Shown piece after piece: positions 10,432 through 19,248 of a stretch of DNA of 64,000 nt; the stretch's first letter is position 1; every line of letters starts with the position of its first letter. The stretch spans positions 169,001 through 233,000 of the forward strand of contig JAQJDB010000005.1 of NCBI GenBank assembly GCA_032139905.1, read 5' to 3'. The notes under the pieces were generated by a model. It searched no databases and was not told the DNA's origin. It saw only the letters and a list, made by a program, of their open reading frames with translations. This stretch comes from Nitrospira sp. MA-1. GTDB lineage: Bacteria; Nitrospirota; Nitrospiria; Nitrospirales; UBA8639. The position numbers and the translations under genes were made by a program.

Positions 10432-10839
10432 ATGAAATCCATAGCAATGAGGTTACAGAAGTTGGGTGTGCTGCTAGTGGTCCCGAGTGTCCTTGGATTG
10501 GGATTTCTTTCTGTCGCGAATGCGCAAAATGTCAATTCCCAGCCACAGGGAGTTGAATCCCAACCTGCGCAGAAAGAATTGATTGAGCCGAATCTCCAAC
10601 CTTTTGCTGGGGCTTACAAGGAAATCTCCCAGATTCATTCGACATACAAAGAGCGAATTATGCAAGCAGATGACCCAAGCAAAACGGAATCTCTCCAACA
10701 AGAGGCTAACGAGAAGATGAGCCAGGCCGTCACGGATCATGGCCTGACCATTTCGGACTACAATGCTATTTTTCAATCAATTCAAAATGACCCGGCCCTC
10801 AAGGAAGAATTCATGACGGTACTGAATCGAACACAGTAA
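10432..10839 (+). CDS. Exported DUF4168-domain protein
   Basis: This 135-residue protein has an N-terminal signal peptide (basic start, hydrophobic core LLVVPSVLGLGFLSV, cleavage near VANAQ). The DUF4168 part covers roughly residues 60-130: a FAGAYKEISQIHSTY helix, a coiled-coil-like middle, then GLTISDYNAIFQSIQNDPALKEE. The function of DUF4168 is not known. Export suggests a periplasmic or envelope role. A good ribosome-binding site (GGGAG) precedes the ATG. The next gene, a lipoprotein, follows 123 bp later on the same strand and may share the transcript. Confidence 0.8.
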   Translation: MKSIAMRLQKLGVLLVVPSVLGLGFLSVANAQNVNSQPQGVESQPAQKELIEPNLQPFAGAYKEISQIHSTYKERIMQADDPSKTESLQQEANEKMSQAVTDHGLTISDYNAIFQSIQNDPALKEEFMTVLNRTQ

Positions 10840-10962
10840 ATGAATTACTCATCCCCACCCTCACGCTTTATGGAAGGAATGGAATCTTTATTAAAAAACG
10901 GAAACCGTTTTTTCATGTGGTTAAATGATGGGAAGGGGAGGCCACTTATATGGGAGGAACAG

Positions 10963-11595
10963 ATGGTAGTAATGGAGCAAGTGGTTGGAAGAGCAGCAAT
11001 TTTAATTTTACTACTACTACTTGTCATCGGTGGGTGTTCTAATGCAACCACTGACACCGCTTCCGAAGAGCCTAAGGCTAATCAGTCGGGATTTACTGCA
11101 AGTGTATCCGGCTCTGTTGATGGAGAAGTATCCGGGGCTGGTGTCGCTACGTACCTTCCCCCGAAAGAGCGAGATCCAGTAACCGGGAGTCGTCCCGGTT
11201 ACTTTTTGGTGGCGAACCTTAATTCAGATGGGACGGAGGAAAGAGAATTTCTTTTTATCTTCCGAATCCCTGATAAGGCAGAGCCTGGCGATTATGACCT
11301 GGTGACGCCCAATCCATTGAATGTGGGTGAAAACTTTGATGTGCAGGTCGAAATGGTGGAAAAAGGAGAATCCATTTCCTACCAAACCAATACCGTGGGA
11401 ACCATCACTTTAGAAAATTTTGCTCCTGAACCTACTGATTCAGGAAATAGTAATATTACCGGAACATTTCAATTTGTCACCGAGAATAGTGAAGGGGACC
11501 AGATTTCAGCCACTGGCACATTTGATTTCCCCTTGGGAAGAAAAATGGTATCTCAGTATTCAGGCTATTCCGTGAAGGAAGTGTTCAGGGGATGA
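10963..11595 (+). CDS. Predicted lipoprotein of unknown function
   Basis: The frame is open from 10840, but the ATG at 10963 has GGGAGG just upstream. From there it gives a lipoprotein signal: a hydrophobic stretch ending in the lipobox VIGGC, cysteine about residue 26. The mature part (about 185 residues) looks like a beta-rich secreted domain (ASVSGSVDGEVSGAG near the start; NITGTFQFVTENSEGD and ATGTFDFPLG near the end). I recognise no specific family. It is likely anchored in the outer membrane facing the periplasm. It follows the DUF4168 gene closely, so a shared envelope role is possible. Confidence 0.75.
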   Translation: MVVMEQVVGRAAILILLLLLVIGGCSNATTDTASEEPKANQSGFTASVSGSVDGEVSGAGVATYLPPKERDPVTGSRPGYFLVANLNSDGTEEREFLFIFRIPDKAEPGDYDLVTPNPLNVGENFDVQVEMVEKGESISYQTNTVGTITLENFAPEPTDSGNSNITGTFQFVTENSEGDQISATGTFDFPLGRKMVSQYSGYSVKEVFRG

Positions 11596-11965
11596 AAGAA
11601 AACTCCATAATAGCCTGTTAAAATAGTGTGGAGACCTGAGGGCGATCCTGATCTCAAATCTATTTCTGGTGGACGTTCTCCAAAGCGAGAGGAGGATTGC
11701 GTTCGATCCACAGAATGTTAAGTTACTAAATTCTTCCGTGATCTCCCGCGTTCTTTGCCATTTGTTTAATAAAAATTTCTCGTTGTGATCGATCTCTCCT
11801 ATCCGAGGTTCCTATCCGCTTCATCCCTAGATTTTATTTGATCATTTTGGCACAGTTTCCCCAGCAATGCCTCATGCCTTCCTTGGAAAAGTAAATGGCA
11901 TCTGAATCATTCTATGGTTCTGTTTTTAATCCCATGTAGGTTCAGTCCATAAGGAATTCAAATAT
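11596..11965. other. Intergenic region between lipoprotein and lipase genes
   Basis: About 370 bases, AT-rich, show no ORF with support, no strong hairpin and no recognised site. Confidence 0.4.
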
Positions 11966-12943
11966 ATGCCAAAGATTATTCCTGATCCAACTGTAGAGGT
12001 GGTGTTACCTCCAAATTTCAATCATGAATATTTTGCCGAGGCCAGCCAGCATCCGTTCCGGTTTAAGGCTCGAAGGTTTCAACTGGTGAATGCCTGGTGG
12101 TTGGCCGAGGCCGCCTTGTTGGCATATGCCGAGAATGAATTTGCGATTCCTCAATACTCAAAGGTGGGCTTAAACGTGGAAGGCAATCAGCCCTTTAGCC
12201 GTGGTGGAAGTACCCAATGCTATGTGGCTCACAATCAGGATGTTGTGATCGTGGCCTTTCGCGGCACGCAGGTGCCGAAGCCGGTGGCAGGGAAACTTCC
12301 TGGTGAGATTTGGCGTCAGGTAGTAAAAGATCTGTGGACGGACGGGAAATTCCGTTTAGTCGTATCTGGTCAAGGTGGGTCTGTGCATGAAGGCTTTAAA
12401 ATGGCGTTGGACGAAGTGTGGGAACCCCTCAAGTCATATTTAGATGGATTGAAAGAGGAAAAGCCGACTCGAACATTTTGGTTTACCGGCCATAGCCTTG
12501 GCGCGGCTCTGGCAACATTAGCTGCTGACCGCTATGGGAATGTGCAAGGGCTCTATACCTTTGGATCTCCGCTGGTAGGGGATGAGGGTTTTGCCAGAGA
12601 TTTCTATGTGGGTGGATATCGGTTTGTGAACAATAACGATGTGGTTGCTCGGATACCACTCTGGGGTCCAAGTGCGATGAACCTGATGAAGTGGGGTCGC
12701 TATGAACATGTCGGTCTCCTCGAATACATCGATGAAGCTGGCATGCTTTTCGATAACCCCTCCATGTTGGAAAGGCTACAACATGGTGTGGGAGGGCAGG
12801 TTCAACTCCTTCGCCAGTTGATGAACCAATGGGCCAATGGAGACTTTGGGGCCATACCCATTGATTGTTTCAATGATCACGCTCCCCTGTATTATACCCT
12901 TCGTATTTGGAATTGTTATGAGCAGGAACTCCAAGGTGTCTAG
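11966..12943 (+). CDS. Class 3 lipase (alpha/beta hydrolase)
   Basis: This 325-residue protein has the lipase class 3 layout. The oxyanion-side motif VIVAFRGTQ lies near residue 95. The nucleophile elbow is FTGHSLGAALATLAA with S177 as catalytic serine. Further downstream is TFGSPLVGDEGFA, containing the usual catalytic-acid segment region. The final histidine is plausibly in DHAPLYY near the C-terminus. Such enzymes hydrolyse acylglycerols or other esters. There is no obvious signal peptide, so it is probably cytoplasmic or membrane-associated. It is a single gene flanked by empty regions. Confidence 0.88.
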   Translation: MPKIIPDPTVEVVLPPNFNHEYFAEASQHPFRFKARRFQLVNAWWLAEAALLAYAENEFAIPQYSKVGLNVEGNQPFSRGGSTQCYVAHNQDVVIVAFRGTQVPKPVAGKLPGEIWRQVVKDLWTDGKFRLVVSGQGGSVHEGFKMALDEVWEPLKSYLDGLKEEKPTRTFWFTGHSLGAALATLAADRYGNVQGLYTFGSPLVGDEGFARDFYVGGYRFVNNNDVVARIPLWGPSAMNLMKWGRYEHVGLLEYIDEAGMLFDNPSMLERLQHGVGGQVQLLRQLMNQWANGDFGAIPIDCFNDHAPLYYTLRIWNCYEQELQGV

Positions 12944-13549
12944 GAGTAGATTTCCCCCAGGTTTCCAATGTGAATGCGGTATCTGTGACTTCATTCCATC
13001 ATGGGAAGCCACGCTTATCCCCCTCTCTTCGCAACGACAAATCAATATCTAAGCCAGGTAGCTTAGGCCAAATCCGTCCATCGGGCCGGGAACAGCCTGA
13101 CCGTTCCGGAAATCCTGGGAAAAATAGCATGGAAGCCGATGAGAAATTCTGGTTTGGATACGGTATTTCTGACGTGTTTCCCCACTGCACTTTTGTGCCA
13201 GGAAGGGTTGGCTTTCTCGTAGAATGCTGAAAATGCTGAAGAAAAAGACCTTCTTGCCTCAATTGCTCAGAGCCAGGTCCATATTTCAGTCAAAATTTTC
13301 CGTTCCCTTCTACTGGAATTGGCTATCTTCTTCCCTTCTCTTGTGCTAGTTTGAATGAACTTAACGCCTAGGGCTTGGCGATGAGCAATCAAATTACCAA
13401 AGCCCGTAACCGGTGTTGTTTTGCCCGAGAGATAACTCGAAAGTGTCTGTCCACTGTCGCATGAATGCAGCGTCCGCGGCCTACTCCTTCTCCAGGTTTT
13501 ACCCTTTCTCGAGCCTAAGACAATATCATTTTTCAAAAGGAGGACCCCC
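12944..13549. other. Intergenic region before the RRM gene
   Basis: About 600 bases have only overlapping short ORFs on both strands. The stretch probably contains the promoter and a long 5' leader of the RRM gene, as is common for cold-responsive RRM genes (inference). No certain site is identified. Confidence 0.4.
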
Positions 13550-13873
13550 ATGGGTTCAAAATTGTATGTAGGTGGTTTGCCGTATTCCGCGACTCAAGCA
13601 GAATTAACCGACTTGTTTTCGGCACACGGCACCGTCGAGTCAGCCAATGTCATTAGCGACAAGTTCACCGGCCAATCGCGCGGGTTCGGATTTGTCGAAA
13701 TGTCTTCGGGAGAGGAAGCGCAAGCCGCGATTTCAGCCCTGAACTCTACCGAGTTTGGTGGCCGCACTTTGACGGTCAACGAAGCTAAACCCCAAGCTCC
13801 ACGCACGGGTGGTGGAGGGTATGGTGGCGGCGGTGGAGATTTTGGCGGAGATAAACGTCGTAGCCGGTTCTAA
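13550..13873 (+). CDS. Glycine-rich RNA-binding protein with one RRM domain
   Basis: This 107-residue protein has a single RNA-recognition motif at residues 3-80 and a short glycine/arginine tail. RNP2 is LYVGGLPY and RNP1 is SRGFGFVEM, both with the aromatic residues that stack on RNA. The tail has GGGGYGGGGGDFGG and ends basic. Bacterial RRM proteins of this type bind single-stranded RNA and are often cold-induced. The ATG has a strong AAGGAGG upstream. A clear terminator follows within 25 bp. Confidence 0.93.
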   Translation: MGSKLYVGGLPYSATQAELTDLFSAHGTVESANVISDKFTGQSRGFGFVEMSSGEEAQAAISALNSTEFGGRTLTVNEAKPQAPRTGGGGYGGGGGDFGGDKRRSRF

Positions 13874-13895
13874 CCAGAACACCAATACGTTTCAG

Positions 13896-13930
13896 AAAAG
13901 GGAGAGGTCAATGAGACCTCTCCCTTTTTT
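13896..13930 (+). terminator. Intrinsic terminator after the RRM gene
   Basis: A 14-bp stem (13896-13909 with 13915-13928) and loop AATGA are followed by an uninterrupted T-tract. It lies 23 bp after the RRM stop codon. Confidence 0.88.
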
Positions 13931-14280
13931 TGTAAAAATTCAGCAGTTGCAAGGTATGGTCAATATAAGTCAAATGGGCATTAATTGGACCTGTGGAGAG
14001 TGCAGCGTCCAGAGCGGATATATAGCCTAACATCTTGCCATTTGTTAAACACGACAGGGCTTGGCGGAGCACGCAGTCGTGTTATTGTTTTCCGACTCAG
14101 GGCACATCGGATTGATTCTCAACGCGTTAAAGGACGGACCGAGTGCATGGATCTGAACTGAATGAAGAGTTGATACATACCAGTTAGAGCCAGGGTAGTC
14201 ATAATCCCGCCAATGACCTTGCAAAAACGGCTGCGCCTGCGAACAATGTCACATCGCCACAGTCTGTCAATATTAAGGGC
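13931..14280. other. Intergenic region before the spermidine-synthase-like gene
   Basis: About 350 bases without a supported gene. An 8-bp inverted repeat (AACACGAC 14048-14055 with GTCGTGTT 14076-14083) is followed by ATTGTTTT and could be a weak terminator, but the 20-base loop makes this uncertain. Confidence 0.35.
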
Positions 14281-16413
14281 ATGACTTCCTTCCCACCAAA
14301 AATTCCACCGGTGTCTGTCCTCCCGTACGCCTTTGCGATATTTCTGAGTGCCTTTCTGCTGTTTCAAGTAGAGCCCATCATCGCCCGCTATATTCTTCCC
14401 TGGTTTGGTGGCACCCCGGCGGTCTGGACCACGTGTATGCTCTTCTTCCAGGTCTTTCTTCTGGGTGGGTATGGCTATGCCCATCTTCTTGCAAGCCACC
14501 TCTCCCCTCGGCATCAGGCGCTGGTTCACCTCGGTCTGGTGGTATGTTCCCTGGTCTTTCTCCCTATCACCCCAGATGATGTATGGAAGCCGGATGTGAC
14601 ACAGGACCCCATGCTGGCGATTATTCTTCTCCTCATGGTGACGATTGGGGTGCCGTTTCTCCTCATCTCGGCTTCTGGCCCTCTCCTGCAACATTGGTTC
14701 AACCGAGTCCATCCCACTGTGGCACCCTATCGGCTTTTCGCCTTATCCAATCTGGGCTCTCTCTTGGGATTGGTCTCCTATCCGTTTTTTATCGAGCCGC
14801 AACTGGGGTTGCGAATGCAGACCCTCTTCTGGTCGGCCGGGTACGGACTGTACGCGGTCATGTGTACCTGGGGGGCCTTACCGCTGTTTCGATTCCCCCT
14901 GAGAAGCGAATCCTCAGAAAATCCTGAGTATCGACAAGACAAAAAGCCGCGTCTGCCGGAGAGTTTCCTGATCCTCTCCCTAGCAGCTTGCGGATCAGTG
15001 GTCCTCCTAGCAAGCACGAATCAGATTTGTCGGGATATCGCGGTCATCCCGTTTCTTTGGGTTCTCCCGCTGGGTCTCTACCTTATCTCCTTCATTCTGT
15101 GTTTTGATCACCCGCGATGGTACGACCGACGGATCTGGGTGCCCGTGTTGCTGGTATTGCTCTCCGCGGTCGTCTACCTGCTGCACCAGGAATATGCGGA
15201 GACGGAGGTCATTGTCTATATCCAAATTTTCATCTATTCGGCCGTCCTCTTTGCCTGCTGCATGGTGTGCCATGGCGAACTGGTTCGCTTGAGGCCTCCC
15301 GCCAGATTTCTCACATCCTTTTATCTCATGGTCGCGTTGGGAGGAGCCTTGGGGGGGGTGTTTGTCAACCTGGTCGCACCTGTTCTCTTTAAAGGATACT
15401 GGGAATTTCATTTTGGGCTGGTGGCCACGATGATGCTCCTGGCAATCTGCCTGTTTCGGACGAGGGATCCGCTCAGATCACCACGCATTCTCTGGTCAGA
15501 AAGGGTTTTTTTTGTTGGGGGAATTGCCACGCTTGCAGGTTTTCTGGCCCTGCATATTCAGGAGGAGCAAGCGAGCACCATCCTGACAACGCGTAATTTT
15601 TATGGTGTTCTCCGAGTGAAGGAGACGGAGAGAGGGACGGAGTCCGCCAGCCGTTTCCTCTATCATGGTCGCATCAACCATGGCAGGCAATTCCTAACTC
15701 CCCGTCGGCACATGTACCCGACTGCCTATTACGGGCCGTTCAGTGGAATCAGCTTGGCCATCAACCGTCATCCCCGACAACAGAGGTTGAACACACTCGA
15801 GGACAGGAAAGCGCAAGGGGGCTTGCGCGTCGGGAACATCGGGTTGGGGGTAGGCACCACCGCAGTGTATTCCCGGTCTGGTGATATCTATCGATTTTAT
15901 GAAATCAATCCTGACGTGGATCGAATGGCCAGGGAGTACTTCACGTATCTCAAAAACGCCCAGGGAGCCCAGCAGGTTGTCCTTGGAGATGGACGAATTT
16001 CTCTCGAACGAGAATTGAGGAACAAGCATCGACAGCAGTTCGACATCTTAGCGGTAGATGCCTTCAGTGGCGACGGCATTCCTGTGCATCTCCTCACGAG
16101 AGAGGCGTTTGCTCTGTACTGGGAGCATCTACGACCTGACGGGATTCTCGCCCTCCATATCACAAACCTTCACTTTGACTTCAGCCCCGTAGTCCGGGCC
16201 CTGGCCAGAGAGTCAGGTAAGCAGGCCCTGTGGATCAAGGACATGGCTGATCATGGGAAAGGGAATAGCTATAGTGATTGGGTTCTGGTCACGAACAACC
16301 AGGCATTTTTGGATGACTTCTTCGTCAACATCCGGATCGTACCCTGGCGTTCTCTCGAAGAAATTATCTGGACAGACGACTACAGCAATCTCTTTCAAGT
16401 GGTGGCCCCATGA
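14281..16413 (+). CDS. Fused membrane (MFS-like)/spermidine-synthase-like protein
   Basis: This 710-residue protein has an N-terminal half of about 12 membrane helices (residues 10-430, starting LPYAFAIFLSAFLLFQVEPIIARY) and a C-terminal soluble half with the spermidine-synthase fold. The cytoplasmic half has FYGVLRVKE, the SAM-site-like NIGLGVGTTAVYSR, the acidic YEINPD and DGR motifs, and ILAVDAFSGDGIPVHLLT. The family is widespread, but the substrate is not established; true polyamine synthesis is unproven for fused forms. The family usually has VGLG(T/V)G, as here. It is a single gene with a weak ribosome-binding site. An aminopropyl or methyl-type transfer at the membrane is inference. 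Confidence 0.85.
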   Translation: MTSFPPKIPPVSVLPYAFAIFLSAFLLFQVEPIIARYILPWFGGTPAVWTTCMLFFQVFLLGGYGYAHLLASHLSPRHQALVHLGLVVCSLVFLPITPDDVWKPDVTQDPMLAIILLLMVTIGVPFLLISASGPLLQHWFNRVHPTVAPYRLFALSNLGSLLGLVSYPFFIEPQLGLRMQTLFWSAGYGLYAVMCTWGALPLFRFPLRSESSENPEYRQDKKPRLPESFLILSLAACGSVVLLASTNQICRDIAVIPFLWVLPLGLYLISFILCFDHPRWYDRRIWVPVLLVLLSAVVYLLHQEYAETEVIVYIQIFIYSAVLFACCMVCHGELVRLRPPARFLTSFYLMVALGGALGGVFVNLVAPVLFKGYWEFHFGLVATMMLLAICLFRTRDPLRSPRILWSERVFFVGGIATLAGFLALHIQEEQASTILTTRNFYGVLRVKETERGTESASRFLYHGRINHGRQFLTPRRHMYPTAYYGPFSGISLAINRHPRQQRLNTLEDRKAQGGLRVGNIGLGVGTTAVYSRSGDIYRFYEINPDVDRMAREYFTYLKNAQGAQQVVLGDGRISLERELRNKHRQQFDILAVDAFSGDGIPVHLLTREAFALYWEHLRPDGILALHITNLHFDFSPVVRALARESGKQALWIKDMADHGKGNSYSDWVLVTNNQAFLDDFFVNIRIVPWRSLEEIIWTDDYSNLFQVVAP

Positions 16414-16614
16414 CCTGTCCTCTGGTGTGATTGCCTGCGTGGTTCGTGAAGGCGGGTGTCTGACCATGTCTCAGAGCATGCTTCACTGATCCTTCCGCAA
16501 AGTCGTTGCAGGTGCGAAAGGAAAGCTTCTCTAGGCTACCTAGTACATTAGGTCCAATCTGAGCTATCGCAATCTTTTGGAGATGATGGACATCGGGAGT
16601 GCCCCCTTGATGAT

Positions 16615-16986
16615 TTACGGTGTTTCGAGCGTTTTATTGACCAACGTTACAAAATTTAAAAAATTGTATGGTTTGCTCAGCACGGCTAGGGCTCCTGCCT
16701 CATTTGCCCGTTGGGACATTTCGTCGGTGATGTTTCCCGAATACAGAATAAAAGGGATGGAGCTGAACTGAGGATTGGCTTTTGTGTGGAGGAGAAAGTC
16801 CATCCCTGTCATGATGGGCATGAAGTTATCGGAAACGATGAGATCCACACTCGGTCCTTGATCCAACCTGACCAGAGCGGCGGCTCCATGCTCGGCTTCA
16901 TCACAGGCATACCCATGGTGCTCAAGAAAAAGCTTCATGGCTTTCCTGGCCATTTCATGATCATCTACAAGGAGGATGCGTTTCAT
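16615..16986 (-). CDS. Single-domain response regulator (CheY-like receiver)
   Basis: This 123-residue receiver domain has no output domain. The phospho-acceptor pocket is complete: acidic pair D8-D9 (LLVDDHE), phosphorylation site D53 (LIVSDNFMP), S83 (ILYSGN) and K105 (LSKPYNF). It should take phosphate from a histidine kinase and act by protein contact. No kinase gene is nearby, so it is an orphan in this window. It lies between the spermidine-synthase-like gene and the IS element and is intact. Confidence 0.9.
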   Translation of the reverse strand: MKRILLVDDHEMARKAMKLFLEHHGYACDEAEHGAAALVRLDQGPSVDLIVSDNFMPIMTGMDFLLHTKANPQFSSIPFILYSGNITDEMSQRANEAGALAVLSKPYNFLNFVTLVNKTLETP

Positions 16987-17221
16987 GATGGAAAACCTAT
17001 TCCAGAAAGGTTAGGTGCGTTCAATCCATAGTGAAGGAAAAACCAAAAGCTCCCAAATCGAAACGCGTTTTACCGGAACCGATCTACTGTATTCTCTTCT
17101 TTCAAAAATTTCAAAGGAGGCGTGAGGAGGGGGTGATAGCTTTTTCCCACAGAGACTTCCCCAGAGCGGAGCGATACTGTCCCAACCCGGCCGCCAAGTG
17201 TGTTGAAATTTTGAGTATAGA

Positions 17222-17244
17222 AGTGGACCCCGATTTCTGGACAG
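17222..17244. repeat. IS3 element terminal inverted repeat, left
   Basis: AGTGGACCCC followed by a variable middle and TGGACAG; pairs with the right repeat at 18468-18490. Confidence 0.75.
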
Positions 17245-17271
17245 CTTGATAAGTGAAATTTCTGCTTTTCA

Positions 17272-18117
17272 TTAGGCTGCTTGTTTCTCTCTGGGATCGG
17301 CAAAATACACCGCGTCTGGTGTTTGGCGATTCAACGCCTGATGGCCCCGTTCCGTGTTATAGAACTGAAAATAGTGAGTCAGGCCCATACGTAGAGCCGC
17401 TGGGGTTTCATATGCTTGCAGATACACGTCCTCATACTTGACGCTCCGCCAAAGCCGTTCGACGAACACATTGTCGACCCACCGACCTTTGCCATCCATA
17501 CTGATCGTCACGCCGTGGGATTTGAGCACGGCCGTGAATGCTTCACTGGTGTATTGCGCTCCCTGATCCGTGTTGAAGATCTCCGGGGCTCTATAGCGCC
17601 CCAGGGCTTCTTCTAAGGCCTCCACGCAGGCCTCGGTCTCTAGGGTATTCGACACCCGCCAAGCCAAGACCCGGCGCGAATACCAGTCCATGATTACCGT
17701 GAGATACATAAAGCCTTTGGCCATCGGAATGTAGCAGATATCGCTCGCCCCGGCCTGATTGGGCCGAGTGATGGTGAGGCCACGCAGGCGGTAGGGATAA
17801 ATCTTGTGTCCGTGCCCGGGAAGACTGGTCCGTGGCTTTGGATAGATGGCCCGCAGGCCCATCTGTCGCATCAGACGCTGCACCCGCTTGCGATTGACTC
17901 CATGTCCTCGTTGTTGGAGGACCGCGCACAGGCGACGGCTGCCATAGAAGGGCCACTTCAGATACACTTCATCCAGGATACGCATGAACGTGAGGTCGGC
18001 TGCTGCGACCGGCTGTGAGCGTGCGTACGCACTGGAGCGTGGCACGGTCAGCAACTGACACTGCCGCGTGACGGGAAGGGGTTGCCGAGTCCTAATCATC
18101 GCTTTGCGCTCAGTCAT
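17272..18117 (-). CDS. IS3-family transposase OrfB (DDE integrase core)
   Basis: This 281-residue catalytic part of the transposase has an N-terminal HTH_21-type segment (FYGSRRLCAVLQQRG), then the rve integrase core with the DD(35)E triad D126 (ASDICYIP), D184 (NTDQGAQYTS) and E220 (VFVERLWRS). Exactly 35 residues lie between the second D and the E, as expected. It catalyses cut-and-copy transposition of the element. Its ATG overlaps the stop of OrfA by four bases, so it can be made by coupling or, more likely, as an OrfAB fusion by frameshifting (see 18141-18147). Confidence 0.95.
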   Translation of the reverse strand: MTERKAMIRTRQPLPVTRQCQLLTVPRSSAYARSQPVAAADLTFMRILDEVYLKWPFYGSRRLCAVLQQRGHGVNRKRVQRLMRQMGLRAIYPKPRTSLPGHGHKIYPYRLRGLTITRPNQAGASDICYIPMAKGFMYLTVIMDWYSRRVLAWRVSNTLETEACVEALEEALGRYRAPEIFNTDQGAQYTSEAFTAVLKSHGVTISMDGKGRWVDNVFVERLWRSVKYEDVYLQAYETPAALRMGLTHYFQFYNTERGHQALNRQTPDAVYFADPREKQAA

Positions 18118-18404
18118 CGGCTGTGCCCAAGCGCGTGTGCTAAAAAATCCTTCTCCATCGTCAACTGCCCGATCTTGGCGTGAAGTTGTTGTTGCCGCTG
18201 CTCCTGGGTGGCCGTTTCGGCTAGACCGGAGCCAAACACATGGTCGGCTTTCGCGATGAGCTGTTTCTTCCAGTCTTGAATCTGATTGGGATGGACGTCA
18301 AAATGCTCAGCCAACTCGGCGAGAGTCCGGTCGCCCCGAACGGCGGCTAACGCCACCTTCGCTTTAAACGCCGGGGAATGATTGCGTCGTGATCGTCGGG
18401 CCAT
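18114..18404 (-). CDS. IS3-family transposase OrfA (helix-turn-helix)
   Basis: This 96-residue DNA-binding subunit of the IS3 transposase has a HTH (FKAKVALAAVRGDRTLAELAE and VHPNQIQDWKKQL), then a leucine-zipper-like helix (LHAKIGQLTMEKDFLAHAL) for multimerisation. It recognises the terminal repeats. The gene is complete. Confidence 0.94.
   Translation of the reverse strand: MARRSRRNHSPAFKAKVALAAVRGDRTLAELAEHFDVHPNQIQDWKKQLIAKADHVFGSGLAETATQEQRQQQLHAKIGQLTMEKDFLAHALGHSR
18141..18147 (-). promoter_or_regulatory. Probable -1 ribosomal frameshift site (T TTT TTA) in orfA
   Basis: On the minus strand the OrfA frame reads gaT TTT TTA, a classic X XXY YYZ slippery heptamer. A -1 slip enters an open frame that runs without a stop into OrfB. 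This matches the known IS3 strategy for making OrfAB transposase. Confidence 0.7.
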
Positions 18405-18467
18405 CTTCTGCTCCTTTCGTTGAAGAGGAATATACCGCAGAAGATTTCACTTAGCATCCGAGATGTT

Positions 18468-18490
18468 CTGTCCAAGACATGGGGTCCACT
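18468..18490. repeat. IS3 element terminal inverted repeat, right
   Basis: CTGTCCAAGACATGGGGTCC at its start; reverse complement begins AGTGGACCCC as the left end does. Confidence 0.75.
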
Positions 18491-18894
18491 GCTTATTTCA
18501 GCTCAACTTAGAAATGGTATATCGGTATTTACCTAAGCGGCTCTTTTGTCGATCCTCAAAAAAGTCCAGGGCGTGGTTGAAAAATTGATACTCAGACTTT
18601 CCTGCCTTTCAAAAAAGTGAAAAGTTCCTAATCACAGCTGCGCTGCAAAAGGGTAATCCAGATCGACTGTATGGCGGTGTGGTAACGAAGGACAGCATGC
18701 CCCGTGGCCACATGAAGATTGCCTCTTCGGCATTTTTTAACAAAAGCGGAATGAAAATAATCGAAATCCTTAAGATGAATTAACCGGAAGCAACTAAAGC
18801 CAGGTCCTGGTTAGGGAGGAGAGTAGTGGGGAATTTTAGTTTGACGAAAATTCATATGAACTGAGGTAACCCTGTTTTCATGGTTTCAGAGGGA
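18491..18894. other. Empty stretch right of the IS element
   Basis: About 400 AT-rich bases contain no supported ORF and no recognised site. Confidence 0.4.
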
Positions 18895-18938
18895 TTGACG
18901 AACAGGCTTAGTTTATATTAATAATAACAATCAATATC
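18895..18938 (+). promoter_or_regulatory. Fur-box-overlapped promoter upstream of the first FecI locus
   Basis: A -35-like TTGACG (18895-18900) is followed by an AT-rich -10 region that merges into AATAATAACAATCAATATC (18920-18938). By eye this matches 15 of 19 positions of the classical Fur consensus GATAATGATAATCATTATC. Fur with iron should repress initiation here. A strong terminator lies 125 bp downstream, before the sigma gene. Confidence 0.65.
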
Positions 18939-19098
18939 AATTTTTAGGTTTACAGGACCATTCTTCGGATCGCCATGGCTACTTCTTTCTATTGAAAAAT
19001 TTAAATGACATACAACACCAGCGGCGCTGGTTCGAATGAGAGGCTAGAGATCCGAGAGACCAAAGCCCAATGATGCAACTGCACATTGGGCTTTTTTA
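18930..19098 (+). ncRNA. Candidate Fur-repressed small RNA (locus 1)
   Basis: A transcript from the Fur-controlled promoter would run about 150-165 nt and end at the strong terminator 19062-19097, all upstream of the sigma-factor gene and without a good ORF. This is the layout of RyhB/PrrF-type iron-sparing RNAs. The 5' end is estimated. No sequence similarity to known sRNAs could be tested. It could also be a 5' leader with an attenuator. Confidence 0.4.
19062..19097 (+). terminator. Strong intrinsic terminator upstream of the FecI-type gene
   Basis: An 11-bp perfect stem (AAAGCCCAATG 19062-19072 with CATTGGGCTTT 19084-19094), extended by TGC/GCA around an AACT loop, ends in six Ts. It separates the Fur-box promoter from the sigma gene. 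Confidence 0.85.
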
Positions 19099-19248
19099 AT
19101 GGATAAAACAAGAAGATTCCACGTGTAACGGATTTCATTTTATGGGATTGCGAAAATTTGTGGATAAGCGCTACCAAGGGGTGACAGTGGTTTTGGAGTT
19201 GAAAAAGTGCACCAGATTGAAGGACTTTCTGCCATAAATAGGAAGATC

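Larger units (their letters stand above)
17222..18490 (-). mobile_element. IS3-family insertion sequence, about 1.27 kb
   Basis: The two-gene IS3-type transposase (orfA, orfB on the minus strand) is bounded by imperfect inverted repeats. The left end is 17222-17244 and the right end is 18468-18490. Both start AGTGGACCCC when read inward and end in GGACAG, about 17 of 23 positions matching. The subterminal bases also resemble each other (AAGTGAAAT near both ends). Both ORFs are intact, so the copy may be active. I find no clear short target duplication outside the repeats. It lies between an orphan receiver gene and the first iron-signalling locus. Confidence 0.88.

Noticed and set aside
19018-19040. 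GGTTCGAAT resembling a tRNA T-loop
   Set aside because: The flanking bases do not form a T-stem and no acceptor, D or anticodon arms can be built around it.
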